Both the position numbers and the translations under genes were made by a program. A DNA stretch of 64,000 bases from Plasmodium brasilianum (taxonomy: Eukaryota; Apicomplexa; Aconoidasida; Haemosporida; Plasmodiidae), in contig NC_090127.1 of the NCBI RefSeq assembly GCF_023973825.1, forward strand, positions 2,388,501-2,452,500, in the 5' to 3' direction. The notes below the pieces were generated by a model. The model had not been told where the DNA came from and did not search any database. It saw nothing but the letters and a program-made list of their open reading frames with translations. Below are positions 50,206 through 62,631 of the stretch, one piece after another (the stretch's first letter is position 1; every line of letters starts with the position of its first letter).

Positions 50206-50560
50206 CAAAATCTAGGAGGTCAAGTCGGTTTTCTGATAAGCGATGGTTATAATAATGGAAAAATAAATGGTAAAGGAATAGTTCAATCGAAGTAACTTCT
50301 ACTCCACTTCCAGGAAAAATTGCTAAGGACAAAATGCTGAATACGTCATAATTTTTGAAAAGTGTTAAGATCTTTTTTTTTTTTTTAAATAAAAAAAATG
50401 AACCGAAAAGAGAGAGGTTTGGTAAATTTATTACTAAACAGGAGTTAACGATTCGTAAATTTTTTTTTTTTTTTTTGTTGAATGTACATAATATATAGAT
50501 GTGTATAAATAATGGCATACCACCCCAACGCAAATTTGATTCGTGGCTTACCACCTATCA
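50206..50560. other. Short tail-to-tail intergenic region
   Basis: 355 bp between the stop codons of two convergent genes. It contains two poly(T) runs of 12-17 bases; nothing else is recognisable. Confidence 0.7.
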
Positions 50561-51587
50561 CTAGCAATCCTCATCGCTGTCCGTTGCGTCCGACTCAGAA
50601 TCAGAAAAGTGTTCTTCATTAGAATTACTCTTTTCTTGTATTTTTTTGTAAAATTTTTTATATAAATCATCTGCTTCTTTATTTTCGAATAATTTGGTTT
50701 TCTCATTATAAATGTATTCAACCGATTTATGAACATTCTTTTTAGCAACTTCCTTTTTTATAGTAAAAAGAGGTTTATCTGTTTTTATTTCCCCTTTATA
50801 TTCCATTAATAAATTATCACAGTTATAAACATGTCTGTATTTAAATTTACAATACCAAGCACATAAGCATCTATTGTAAATTTTTATACACTTATCGTTA
50901 CATATCTTGCATTCAGACAGATTAAAATTATGACTCTCTTTCATCTTTTTTATGATTCTATTTTCTATTCTTCTCAAACCAACACACAGTAAGAATCTCC
51001 CCCCGTTTCTCCAATCAAGGGGATAGCGCGGAATCAGGCTCGCGGGAATCTTCACATGTAGAATATTCATATGAATACATGTTTTCATGCGTATATGTAT
51101 ACAAGTATACATATATATATACATCAACACATGTGCATATTTGCTCTAATTTTAGAATGCCCACATGAGGTATTTTTGTTGTTGTTGTTGTTGTTGTGTT
51201 TCCCTAAAATTTGCTTATTATGGCTACACTTCCCCTCATAGTTTGCTCTCCTTTATACGTACCTTGGTCGTTGGGTAAACGGGGTCGTACAAAGATTTTC
51301 CATGTTGATGATTTCCTATTATAGAAAATTTTATAAAGTTGCAGTGTACATGGAAATCACAATAAGACGAAATAATAAAAATAAGAAAGTAATGGCAAAT
51401 AATAATAAAGAAGTAAAGATAAAAGTAACAACAATATTAATGAATTTACAGAATTGTAATTATATTTTTTTATTATTCCAAAGTTTGGACATATTAACTG
51501 CTTTTATTAACCTCTATACCCAATTGGCCTTCTTCCCGTTGGGGCCTTTGGCATCTTTGCCTTCAAAATGTTTAACTTCTTAGACAT
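50561..51587 (-). CDS. Small three-exon Cys-cluster protein with acidic tail, unknown function (~205 aa)
   Basis: Exon structure was deduced by phase: exon 1 51587-51512 (MSKKLNILKAKMPKAP..., donor GTTAAT), exon 2 51315-51263 (acceptor AATAG, encoding GKSLYDPVYPTTK; donor GTACGT), exon 3 51049-50561 (beginning IPASLIPRYPLDWRNGG; TAG). Phases 1 and 0 match. The exon 1 donor is the weakest call; GTATAG eight bases earlier is an alternative but gives a less sensible exon 2 frame. Exon 3 contains a Cys cluster, CKICNDKC...CLCAWYC...YNC, that could bind one or two zinc ions, and ends in an acidic SDSESDATDSDEDC tail. I do not recognise the family. No transmembrane segment or signal peptide. A small nuclear or RNA-processing factor would fit the composition, but that is only a guess. 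Confidence 0.7.
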
Positions 51588-51762
51588 ACTTTTTCAAAAA
51601 ATTTTGTTTAAAAAAAAAAAAAAAGTTCGTTTTTCTCCCCAATTTTGGGATATTTTCCTCTATCATTTTTTGGTAGGTCATTATAAGAGAAGCACAGGAA
51701 AAGAGAAAATGTATTTAAACAAAAATAATTTTTTTTTTTTTTTTTTTTTGCGATGGAGGGGG

Positions 51763-52261
51763 ATGGTATCGCTACTGTTATCAGTATCTGTGTGGGTTTA
51801 CCTTTTAGCTAATAACAAAAACTTTGGAAAATCGGTAAAGGGGCATGCTAATGAGCTTAAGGAAGTAGCGATATGAAGCTTATATCCTTGTATGAAATTA
51901 TATACCTATACATAAAAACATGTATACAATATACAATATGGGCATATACGCATATATTGTAAGTACTTTACTCTGTTCTACAATTTTTTCGTTTTACTTT
52001 TGCGCGCGGATTATATATACGAACCCTTTGTACTCGTGCTTCTTCCTGTATGTGAATTACGAGCACCCTACATATGAAAGTACATTATATTCATGCATAT
52101 TTATATATATATATATATATATGTATGTACTAGCACTTTTTCTATTTTTTAAACCCTTGATATTATTTGCCTTAAAAATGTTTTCTAAAGATATACATGT
52201 TCCAGTTTACCTCACGAATTCTAAGTGCATAAAAATTTGCCTGCTAATGATGAATGATTAA
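51763..52261 (+). CDS. Possible small multi-exon hydrophobic protein (doubtful)
   Basis: Three stretches here have more complex composition than intergenic DNA: an ATG at 51763 with MVSLLLSVSVWVYLL, a middle region around 51965-52055 that is open in all three frames and ends at a good donor (GTATGTG), and a final stretch encoding LFLFFKPLILFALKMF and then a tail ending LLMMND with TAA at 52259-52261. Candidate donors after 51834 (GTAAAG) or 51867 (GTAGCG) and acceptors near 51963 and 52132 exist, but I could not find one phase-consistent model with convincing sites. It may be a small membrane protein, or only UTR. Only 175 bp separates it from the minus-strand start at 51587. Confidence 0.3.
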
Positions 52262-52303
52262 GTATTTGTACAAATGAGTAAAAAAAAAAAAAAAAAAAAT
52301 ATA

Positions 52304-52345
<42 letters not shown>

Positions 52346-53893
52346 AATAGATAAATATACATACATATACATTCAAGTAAATTTAATCGTATAAACAGTA
52401 TACATAAAATACGCTGTCGAATTTGTTTACCTGATGCTTAAATGATTAGTATTTTTTAATGTAATATTTTTTCTGCTTCATTACTATCGTCCTTTCCTTA
52501 TCCCTTTTCATATTTTTATATTATTCCTTATTCTATTCCATTCCTTATTTCTACTCCTGTTTATTTCACTTCATTATATTATATTTTATTCTATTTTTTT
52601 ATTTTATTTTTTTATTTTATTTTTTTTGTTTTTTCCCCATTACTTTGTAGTCCCTTAAAAATAAATTAAAATTAAAATAATGAAACATCCAAGGGGTTAG
52701 TACGTACTTGTTATCAAAGACAAAAAAAAAAAAAAAAATATACCCCAGGAAAGATATATATAATAAAAGAAGCTAAAGGAAGTTAAAAGAAGCATTTCGT
52801 TTTTACTTTTTTTTTTGTTTATTTCTTTTTTCCCTTTTTTGTATTCTTTTAATATATATCATGCAGGAATAACTTTATATTTTATTTTCTATGCAGCAAA
52901 CATTTACATTTTATAAGTGAGCATAACAAGCATGCCATCGTAAGAACACTATATCTAAATGTATACCATACGTGTATAGCTTTTTATGCTAAATTGTAAT
53001 TCTGTTAATTTTCGGCTTGTCAATATTATTCGTAAACTTTCTTATAAATACGACGGATTATTTACACGTACATATATGCATTGATTATGTACATGTATAC
53101 GTATGTGTGTTATGTATAATACTTTATTATTTTTTTATACATTAATCCTAGAAGGCTATTAAAGCTTTGCTCCATTGATCATAATTAATGTGTTTGCAAC
53201 TTGACTCCCCCGAATTGCAATTTAAAGCGTTGTTGTACATAGTATTTTTTAAATTTGTAAATTAGATTTCACGTACCATATATACGTATATATATATGAG
53301 TATATATGTATAAATGTATACGTATATGCACAAATTTAAAGGAATAACAAATTTTCTAGTTACACCTTACTAACATATATAGTATAATAAGTACAGAGAT
53401 CATCAGAAGAACATAACACAAATTTTGTATTTTGTACTAATTTTAAAAAGAAGAATTACTACATAAAAATGTTTCGTTATTATATAGAAATATGAACGGA
53501 TTTTTTATTTTGCTTATCTTTTTATTCCCTTTTTCCTTTTTATAATTAAAAGAATGTATAACTAGAACTGTGAAGAGTTCTCCTATTTTTAATTAATGGG
53601 TTTTGTATTATGCTTCCTTTTTTTGTTTCATTAACGTGTATATGTAGACGTACATATGTTAATATATAAGGTACGTATATGTGTATATGTGTATATGTGT
53701 ATATGTGTATATATGTATATGTGTATATGTGTATATATGTATATGTGTATATGTGTATATATGTAAAATAAGAGAACGGACTCATCAAAGCTTAATTCTT
53801 TTTTTTTTTTTTTTTATATTACAATTTGAATTTAGCTGATGTGCATTTTTCGTTTGTTGGGGGGTGTAATATATATTCACATTTGAAAAAGAG

Positions 53894-53941
<48 letters not shown>

Positions 53942-54025
53942 ATATATGTATGTATATATGTATATATATTTGCACACGCATGAACGTACTCATGAAAAAG
54001 AAAATATACTGCACGAAAAAATAAT
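52262..54025. other. Intergenic region upstream of the SENP gene
   Basis: It contains (TA)n at 52301-52340 and 53900-53950, poly(T)/poly(A) tracts, a GTATAT(G/A)T repeat (53640-53765), and TATTCC/TTATTT-rich sequence. No coding signal. This is presumably the SENP promoter and 5' UTR. Confidence 0.65.
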
Positions 54026-57000
54026 ATGAATAAGGGCCACTGGAATATTAACTGTTTGTTTGAAAAGGACAAGTATAGCATCGCTTCAAACCACAGAGCA
54101 CAAAATGAGGAAAATAAAAAAGTAAGTAGCAAAGTATATAGCAAAGAGTATAGCAAAGAATATAGCAAAGAGTATAGCAAAGAATATAGCAAAGAATATA
54201 GCAAAGTAAGTAACAAAGTAAGTAGTAACGGAAAATATAAAGAGGCCGCATACACTGCACATGACCATGATTACAAGATAAGAGTACTTTCTACAAATTT
54301 GAGTGGAGAAACGTCAACGAATGATCATCACTTTGTGTTTAAGCAAAATAGGCTACACCATGATGATCGTAGGAAGTTATACAGTGATCATTATAGGAAA
54401 TTAAATTATGATGAAAAATTATGTAGGGAGAAACATGATAAGTTAGACAGTAAACAGGAAAGTAGGAGCGGTCGAGTGGAAAATAGGAGTAGTAAAGTGG
54501 AAAGTAGAAACAGTAAATTGGAAAGTAGGAACAGTAAATTGGAAAGTAGGAACAGCAAAATGGAAAGTAGGAACAGCAAAATGGAAAGTTGGGACAACAA
54601 AATGGAAAGTAGGAACAGCAAAATGGAAAGTTGGGACAACAAATTGTACCGCAAAATGCACAAGGAAGGACACCGAAAATCAAACCATAAATTGGGCCTA
54701 AAACAGAATAATAAGAGTTATACGCATTTTAAATCTTCCTCTAATACGGGTGTTGATAAAAATGTAAACAGTGATAAGGAAAAAGCAGGGAGTGGTCTTC
54801 TTTGGAGTTGCGTGAAAAGTATGTGCTCATCGTTCGCATCTGTCGTAAAAAAAAATATATTCTCATACGAAAACAGTAATTCAAATTTAAAAAAGAAAAT
54901 AATTTCAGATAATTCAAGGTTAATTGACAAAAAGTCCAAAAGAAATAGACAAAAAAAAGATGATAAAGGGATGTTAAGCGATGATAATTATTTGTCCAGT
55001 TTAAAAAATAAAAGTTGTTTTATCTCAGGAAATATTAAGTATAAAAATGAATCGAACAGTATGAATAATTTTACACACGGTTATTTAAAGAAAAACGAAA
55101 AATATAATGCAGATGATGAAAATAATAAAAATGATGAAAATGATGCAAATGATGCAGATGATGAAAATAATAAAAATGATGAAAATGATGAATATAATAA
55201 AAATGGTGAATATAATAAAAATGATGCAAATGATGAATATAATAAAAATGATGAATATAATAAAAATAATAAAAATGATGAATATAATAAAAATAATAAA
55301 AATAAATATAAACACAATGATGAACATGTGACAGATAGGAATAAGAAAATAAAAAATTCTTTTTACGATTTTTCGGAAAATGATATAAAGAATTTGTTCT
55401 TGTCTGATAATGAAAAAATGGATTATTCGTATTCTCATTTAAAAGGCAGCATAAAAAATGGTCAAATGACTACTCATAATGGCACAAACGTAGAGGATGT
55501 TCAGAAGAAAAAGAAGCATAACAGTTGCATTTGCAAGGAGGACAATCACGGTAGTTACAGGGAAGAGAAGAGATATGATGTTGATTTAAATATGCATAAA
55601 CGCAGTAGCAGTAAGAGTAAGTATAACTCAATGAATAATTCAAATTACTCTAAGTATGATTTAAAAAATCTTAGTAATAATGAGAGTAAACAGTCATATG
55701 AAAATAATAATATGAAACCATATGAGAAACCACATCAGAGGCTTTCCTCCTTAACATTTAATAGTAATAGTTACCAATACAAACTTAAAAATATGTATAA
55801 TGGTGATATAAATATGAAGAAAGATTTTTTTTTTTTTGAATCATCAGAGGACGAATATGGTAATAAAAAGGATGATAAATATACGCCTAATGAAAAAAGA
55901 AAGAATAATGAGTATAGGGAACAGAAAAATAAAGGAAGTAATTCAGCTAGCTGCAATAGTGAAAATGATAAGAAAGAAACACATTTCAATAAACAGCAGT
56001 ACATTGATAATGATTTGCTAAAACGGTATTGGCAAAAGGATGAAAGCAAATATAGTCATGATGATAAAATTGCAAAAAAAGGCATCAGAAGTGACAGGAG
56101 CTGCAAAAGTAGTAGAGAAAGTAGCTTCAACGGTGAGCACTGTCTAAGTGAAAATGAAAAAAAAATTAACATTGAAGGGAAACAACTCCAGGATGGAAAA
56201 AAGAATGGGAAGAAGGACAAAGCGAAGGATAAAGCAAATGAAAAGGGAATTGCATATTTCATATATAACGATAAGAAGGAGGAAGAGAAGAAAGAAGGAA
56301 AAGCTACGGACGATGCACGCATGCCCCAAAAGGAGCAAGTAGAAAAGCTGTATTACGAAAATATTCTCATGGAAAAAGATCGAGAAGAAAAATCAATCAA
56401 CGGTAAAGATGACAGTAGCTTCGAAAGCTTCAAAAACATTTTTTATGATCGAAAAAATAGGAATGTTTCAATTCATGAACAATCGTGTGTAGATGACAAA
56501 GCAATGGATAAGCATGAGGAGGAACAGTTTAAAAATGAGCATGACGACCATCACCACCATGGTAAAATACTCCTTAATGACAACACACATATGGATGGTC
56601 AAGGGCTGGAGAGACAGAAAAAAAGTAGTCATTCTAATAATTTTATTAAAAACAATGAAGAAATAAAAAAAATGAGATATGAATATAAATCACTAATACG
56701 AATAATAGACACATTTATTGACGAAAGTTTAAACGGACAAAGTGTTAACAATTCTCTTATCCATACAAACAGTAATAGAATAAATGATGAGAAGGAAGGA
56801 ATGAAAAACAATTTTTTTTCAGAGAACGAGGATGAATATAAAGGTGAAGACTCTATGAAAATAATAGATGAAATATCCTTGCAAAATAAAAATAAATATA
56901 TTATATTAAAATATGATGAAGATTCACTCATTGAAGCGTTAGAAAAATTAAGAATTGATAAACAGAAAAAATTAGAGGAAGCGAAAGAAGAAGGGGAAGA

Positions 57001-58289
57001 AGAGGAAGAGGAAGAGGAAGAAGAAGAAGCTGATGAGGATGCAGATGAAGAGAAAAAAAAAAAAAAAAATTAAAAATAGACAAAAGTATATTTTTTAAAT
57101 GTAATAAAAAAGATCATTACGAAGCAGCTGTATTCATTCTAAATCAGAAAGGTGATAATAAAGTTTTAATTGATAAGTTCAATGTACCTCTTTTATATTC
57201 ACAAATAAAATGCTTAATCGATACAAGATGGTTAAATGATGAAGTAATTAACTTTTATCTTAGTATGTTACAAGAATACAATGAACAGAATACAAAAAAT
57301 AGTATGTCACATTTACCAAAAATTTTTATTTTTAGTACCTTCTTTTTTCAATCCTTAAGTTCAAATGGATGTTATAATTATAGTAAGGTATCTCGTTGGA
57401 CAAAGAGAAAAAAAATTGACATTTTTTCTTTCGATTTAATTTTAATTCCTTTGCATGTAGGAGGAAATCATTGGACTTTAGGCTCAATTAATATAAAAGA
57501 TAAAAAAATAAAATTATATGACTCTTTAAATATGCCAAATAAAAAATTTTTTGAATACATAAGTAAATACATAGTTGATGAAATCCGAGATAAAAAACAA
57601 ATGGAAATTAACATTTCCTCATGGGAGTATAACAAGGAGGGAAGTTCAGAGGTATGCCTCAGAACAAGCCTTCATTTAAAAAAGGGGAGAAGCGCCCTTC
57701 CCTTACCCCCCAAAAAAAAAAAAAAAAATATGAACTACATCCATTTTTTGCTACACGTATATATACATATATATATGTATGTATGCACGAATGTTTATTG
57801 TATTATCACCACATATTGTACATGTTAATGCGAATTTTAATTTTTTTTATTTTAACAGGGCGGAATACCGCATCAAGAGAACGGATATGACTGCGGTGTG
57901 TTCACGTGTATGTTTGCCAAATGCTTAAGCTTCAACAGAGAATTTGATTTTAATCAAAAAGATATAAAGGAGATACGATTAAAAATGGTATGGTGTGAGT
58001 GCACACAACTTGTATAATGTTTACATGTGCAAGTGCATGTAATATACATTTACATGTCGATTGCACTTCTGCACATTTGGCGGAGCTGTGAAGTTTAGCT
58101 TCTGTTTACGCTTACGCAGTTCTTAAGCGGTTTATTTTGTTATATAGTACCTTAGTTATACTTTGTTATATTGTACTGTGCTATATTTATATTGTATTAT
58201 ATTTTTCTGCATAGTATTTTACTTACATTTTTCTCTTTTTTCCGTATGTGCAGGTTTACGAAATATCTCAGGGGTGTCTTACATTTTGA
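54026..58289 (+). CDS. SENP1: SENP/Ulp1-family SUMO protease; one-base frame break at a 17-A run
   Basis: This C48-family cysteine protease matures SUMO and removes it from targets, usually in the nucleus. The N-terminal ~1010 residues (ATG 54026) are low complexity: YSKE, ESRNSKM and NDEYNKN repeats and acidic/basic stretches. At A17 (57053-57069) the first frame stops (TAA 57071-57073). The -1 frame is open and carries the protease domain: WLNDEVINFYL, then FDLILIPLHVGGNHWTL (catalytic His 57469), IKLYDSLN (Asp 57520). Introns 57652-57858 and 57988-58253 follow, both phase 0. Exon 2 has PHQENGYDCGVFTC (Gln 57874, Cys 57892) and the last exon is VYEISQGCLTF with TGA at 58287. The full His-Asp-Gln-Cys set is intact. 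Without bridging the A run, the product would lack the whole catalytic domain. The symbol follows the Plasmodium SENP1 type, whose C-terminal motif I recognise; SENP2 is less likely. Confidence 0.93.
54120..54225 (+). repeat. 12-bp repeat encoding YSKE/VSNK
   Basis: About seven 12-bp units (TATAGCAAAGAA) in the N-terminal region of the SENP gene, with flanking diverged copies. Confidence 0.88.
54480..54645 (+). repeat. 21-bp repeat encoding ESRNSKM heptapeptides
   Basis: About eight 21-bp units (GAAAGTAGGAACAGCAAAATG) with L/M and RN/WD alternation, in the SENP N-terminal region. Confidence 0.9.
55125..55320 (+). repeat. NDEYNKN-type Asn/Asp/Lys repeat
   Basis: Imperfect 12-21-bp units (AATGATGAATATAATAAA) encode a hydrophilic tract in the SENP N-terminal region. 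Confidence 0.85.
57053..57069 (+). other. A17 frame-break site in the SENP gene
   Basis: Frame 2 upstream (acidic EEADEDADEE then Lys) leads to TAA within two codons of the A run. Frame 1 downstream encodes the whole protease domain and is open back into the run. One extra A or a -1 slip joins them. Confidence 0.9.
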
Positions 58290-59313
58290 TCGGAACGGTA
58301 GCAAAATTAGCAGAAACAGCACAAGTAATAACAGAATAATGTAGGAGCTTTTTTTTTTTTTTTTTTCCATTATATTTCGTTATAGTTTTCTCTATTCTTT
58401 ATTCATCTTTTTTTTTCCTTTTTTTTTCCTTTTTTTTTCCTTTTTTTTTCCTTTTTTTTCCTTTTTTTCCCCTTTTTTTATGTGCCCACTTTGCATTAAC
58501 ATGCAACGCGTCTCACAAATCTTGTATTTATTTTATTTTTATTTGTTTTTAACATGACTTTTTTTTACCCTTTGGACTTAACGTATATTGTGAATGTATA
58601 TATATATGCACATGTATAATATATATGTATATACATATATAACGTGTACCTATATGTATGTATATACTCATATACGCATAAGATTCTTTAAATGTTTTAT
58701 CCCTTTTGTCCCATTATTCTTTTTAATTTTTAAAAAACTTGTTATTTGATGGTTACAATACTATGCCTTTTCTTTGTATTAAGGCACCCTTTTTTTTTAT
58801 TTTGATACATTTTGCTTTAATTAACGAATAAAAAGGCAATTTTTTGCATTTTCTGAACTCTATCGTTTTAACTTTATCGTTTTAACTTTATCGTTTTAAC
58901 TTTATCGTTTTTATTTTATCGTTTTTATTTTATCGTTTTTATTTTATCGTTTTCACTTTTTCATTTTACCTTCCTCATTTTAGCTTCCTCGTTTCAACTT
59001 CTTCATTAGCTTAACCTTTTCATTTCTCATTTTTTTAAAAACGTAAAATTTTTTTTTTTTTTTTATATATAAATAGTACAGGTATTTTATCCATTTCTGT
59101 AGAGTTATCTACTTTAATGGTGTGTAAAAATTTTATAAATGAGGAAAAAAAAATATAACTTGAAAAGTGCATACAGGGGTCAAAAGGATGAAAAAGTCTT
59201 AACACGCACACAAATATATATATATATATATATATAAATACATACGTATGTGTATAAGACTTGGCACATGAATAATTCTGCCAATAAAACAGCCATTTGG
59301 CAAAAGTTAATTT
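58290..59313. other. Tail-to-tail intergenic region
   Basis: It contains a poly(T)-CC repeat (58405-58480), (TA)n-like sequence near 58600 and 59215-59236, and a 14-bp ATCGTTTTAACTTT repeat (58860-58975). No gene is supported. Confidence 0.7.
58860..58975. repeat. 14-bp minisatellite (ATCGTTTTAACTTT)
   Basis: About seven 14-bp units, three with AACTTT, three with TATTTT, then diverging. Located in the 3' flank shared by two convergent genes. Confidence 0.85.
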
Positions 59314-60806
59314 TTAAAAGGATACTTTGTCACTATAATGTAGGCAAGACAAGTGAGCTACTTCGCTACCGTACTCATATAATATATCTTCTTTCCTTTT
59401 TCTCATAATTTCATGCTCGAATATGCATTTTTTAAGTTTACTGTTAAGGGTATTTAGTTCCTGTGTAAAATTTAATGGGGAAAAAATGTAAAATTATTAA
59501 GGCGTTTTTATGTGCATACTTGCGCAGGTGGCATATGTTCCCACGTGCGAACAAATTTGTGTGTGTACATATACATATGCTTTTGTATGTAATCGTATGC
59601 ACATGTGTGTGCGTGCGCGTATGGGGGCACTCAAAATTTTTTGCATTTATCGTTTGTAACCTTTATTTGATGGAAGGCGGTACGAGGTACATGAACGAAG
59701 TCCTTTATTTGGGAAAGAATATTTTCAAGTGTGAGCGGCTTTTCAATTTTCAGAACAGCACTATCATTGTTGTAATGATATGGAAGTATAAAGTAAAGTA
59801 CGGGGAATAAATTTTCATTGACATCTTTTAACACGTTATAATGAATACCATATTTTGAAGTGTCTATCCCTACAACATTCACTGGCACATAATTTGATTT
59901 AAAAATTTTGGACAAATCAACCATTAAAGATTTAATATACATATTTAAAAATATGTTATTATTGTAAAAGAATATAATTGTCTTTACATTATTATCTATA
60001 ACATTTATGACTTGTTCAGGTTTTATATCTTTATATGAATGAATATTTTGCTTAAATTGTAAAATTTGGCACAATTTTCTTTGACCTTCATTTTTTTTTT
60101 TAATATAAGGTATATAAAAACATATTAAAAAATGCGGGAAAAATAGCATAAAGATGAAACATATATATGGTAATGCTGTTGATATATACTGATATGTGTA
60201 TTCTTCTTTTGTTAATCTTTTTTTGTCAATAAGAAAAGAAGACGGATCTACATTATGTTCATACCTTTGTATGTTGTAATAATAAAGTGAATTAATATTT
60301 TTTTTTTCAAGGAATTTTTTTTTTTCATCATTTTTTATTTTTTTATTTTCCATTATCTCTTTTACATTTATAAATATTTCCCTCATATTTTGAGCCCTAT
60401 TTAATTTTATATTGCTCAGCATGTCTTCGTAATAATATATATCAAAACTGTTTATAATTTCTTCTTTTTCTAAAATATGTATAAATTTTTCCAGTTGCTC
60501 ATAACTGCTTGGTTGGCAAATAATTCTATCATACAACAAATTTTCTCCCCCTCCTTCTCCTCCTCCCCCTTTAAAAACTGTAAATGTACCTATCTTATTG
60601 AAGTTTATATTTAACGGAAAATTATTCCTCCGTAAAACTTTTAAAACGTCCTCGTTCTCTTTTGGTTTTACCTGACTTGTGCAGGTTTTTCTCTCTATAT
60701 TGTTGCAGTTACTACGCTGGAGGGTAAAAGATACGTACCTCCATGTATATCTACCATTTAAAGCATATCTTAACGTTTGGATATATTTGTTAAGAAGCGG
60801 TTTCAT
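59314..60806 (-). CDS. Membrane-anchored protein with possible non-catalytic thioredoxin-like domain (two exons, ~420 aa)
   Basis: ATG at 60806; exon 1 is 60806-59691 (372 codons) and exon 2 is 59460-59314. The donor GTACCT follows IKDFVH and the acceptor TTACACAG precedes ELNTLNSKLKKC; both are phase 0. Exon 2 ends LSCLHYSDKVSF with TAA. The basic N-terminus (MKPLLNKYIQTLRYALNGRYTWR) could be a mitochondrial presequence (inference). A GGGGEGGG linker lies near residue 80, and a single strong transmembrane segment at about 207-232 (LPYICFIFMLFFPHFLICFY). Beyond it, about 262-340 reads like a thioredoxin fold: KTIIFFYNNN strand, VPVNVVGIDT, then FPVLYF with a cis-Pro-like position. The CxxC active site is missing (YNNNI sits where it would be), so any thioredoxin fold would be structural. 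The family is not recognised with certainty. Confidence 0.75.
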
Positions 60807-61446
60807 CTTTATGAATGTTATGCTTGAGCTTTTTGCAATAGCTTTTCTGTAATATCGTTTTTGATCTTCCCTTTTCGTTGCAGTTACTTAACTGTTTTGT
60901 TAGCTATTTGGTTTATTTTATTTATTTGGTTCCGCCTTAATTATTATGATCTGCTTTATTTATTATGATGTGCTTTATTTATTTTGATCAGCTGTATTTT
61001 ATTTATTTTGTTCTGCTGTATTTTATTTACTTCTGTTTCCTTTGATTTTATTTATTTTTCTTCCCCCTTTTCTTTTTTTTAATTTGTGATAATGCACACA
61101 CATTAGAGTTGCTTCCTCCTTATCATCTATATTGTGAACTACTATTTGCACACAAGGTTACATTGTCATTTTTTCATTTTATATATATGTAGTTTTTATT
61201 ATGCTTTTCTATATTTACGGAGTGAGGGAAAACTTCTAATAACGCGTCTTTTCGTGTAAGCATGTTTCTTCTTAAAAATAAAATTTTACGTCTAGTAAGA
61301 AGCGCAAAATAAGCGTGTTTACATATATACAGTAGTACAAGAATAAATTTTCATATGTACAAATTTGTACGTACATAAATTAACTACGTTTCCTAGCCAG
61401 TCCACTGACTCTCAGGTTTGACTACCTATGCTAATTTAACATGAAG

Positions 61447-61483
<37 letters not shown>

Positions 61484-62631
61484 TATGAACATATATAAAA
61501 CGATATAGTATGATGTTAACAACGTGCTGCTTAAAGAGTAAAGCATTTAAACATAATTTTTGAAAAGCTTTTCAAAAAAACATTCTGTAATAAGGTATAC
61601 AATTTCGTCGAACTATTCACAAGAAAATGCACGTAATTTTTAAAAGTCATGTTGTCCTCAATAGGAGAAAAAAATATACGTCCTTTGTGATTCCTGTATA
61701 TATATATATATATGTATGTATACATGAATATATTTAGGTGTACTCTGAAAAAATAATTTTTTCGAATTTTATATAGTGTAGAAATACACAAACTTGTATA
61801 CGTCATTTAATAATTACATATATAAATATAAAAATACATGTACATGTACATAAACATATACGTACATACCTATATACATGATAAATGTATACGTGCATAA
61901 ATAAAAACGTACATAAATAAAAACGTACATAAATAAAAACGTACATTAATAGAACGTACATAAATAAAACGTACAAAAATAAAACATACAAAAATAAAAC
62001 GTACATAAATAAAACGTACATAAATAAAACGTACATAAATAAAACGTACATAAATAAAACGTACATAAATATATATGTACAATTTTTTAATTATTTTTTT
62101 TGTTTTTCCCTTTTTTAAATTGGTTCGTGGGAAATGCTTATGAATACTTATATATATTATGTATACGTATAAACATAAATTTTTATATTTATGTACAAAT
62201 AAATGTATACTTATACAAATATATATATATTCATTTAAATATATATTTATGTACAAATGTATATTATAATTTATTTATGATGAGGGGAATAATTTTTTCA
62301 AGTATATTACTATGATAAACAAGCTTTTATTCATGAAAAAATGTGTATATGTTTACTAAACGGTAAAGGTAAGCAGCATACATATATGTGTACTTATATA
62401 CATAAATTTTTTTTTGTAAATACATATATATATATATATGCATTTGTTTAGTCATTTTTCATTTTAAATATTTGAGTATTAGTTTATCATCTGTCAACTT
62501 TCCCACTTATTTTGTTTGAATCCCCCCCCCTTTATGTATGATGTCGAACTATTGGGAAAGTATTAATTTTGTTTTATAATCTTTACAAACGTAGCAAAAT
62601 AATAATAGAAGAAAAAAAAGAAAATGAAAAA
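60807..62631. other. Divergent intergenic region with promoters of two genes
   Basis: It contains a TTTATTTATTATGAT-type repeat (60920-61060), (TA)n near 61470 and 61700, poly(A) at 61450, and the 15-bp AAATAAAACGTACAT repeat (61900-62075). No gene is supported. Confidence 0.7.
61900..62075. repeat. 15-bp minisatellite (AAATAAAACGTACAT)
   Basis: About eleven 15-16-bp copies, some with an extra A or CAAAA in place of CATAA. The Met-Tyr-Val-Leu-Phe ORF on the complement is repeat read-through. Confidence 0.88.

Noticed and set aside
57265..57828. Independent gene starting at ATG 57265
   Set aside because: The frame is open upstream to the A17 run and contains the start of the protease domain before that ATG; its apparent end reads through an intron donor at 57652.
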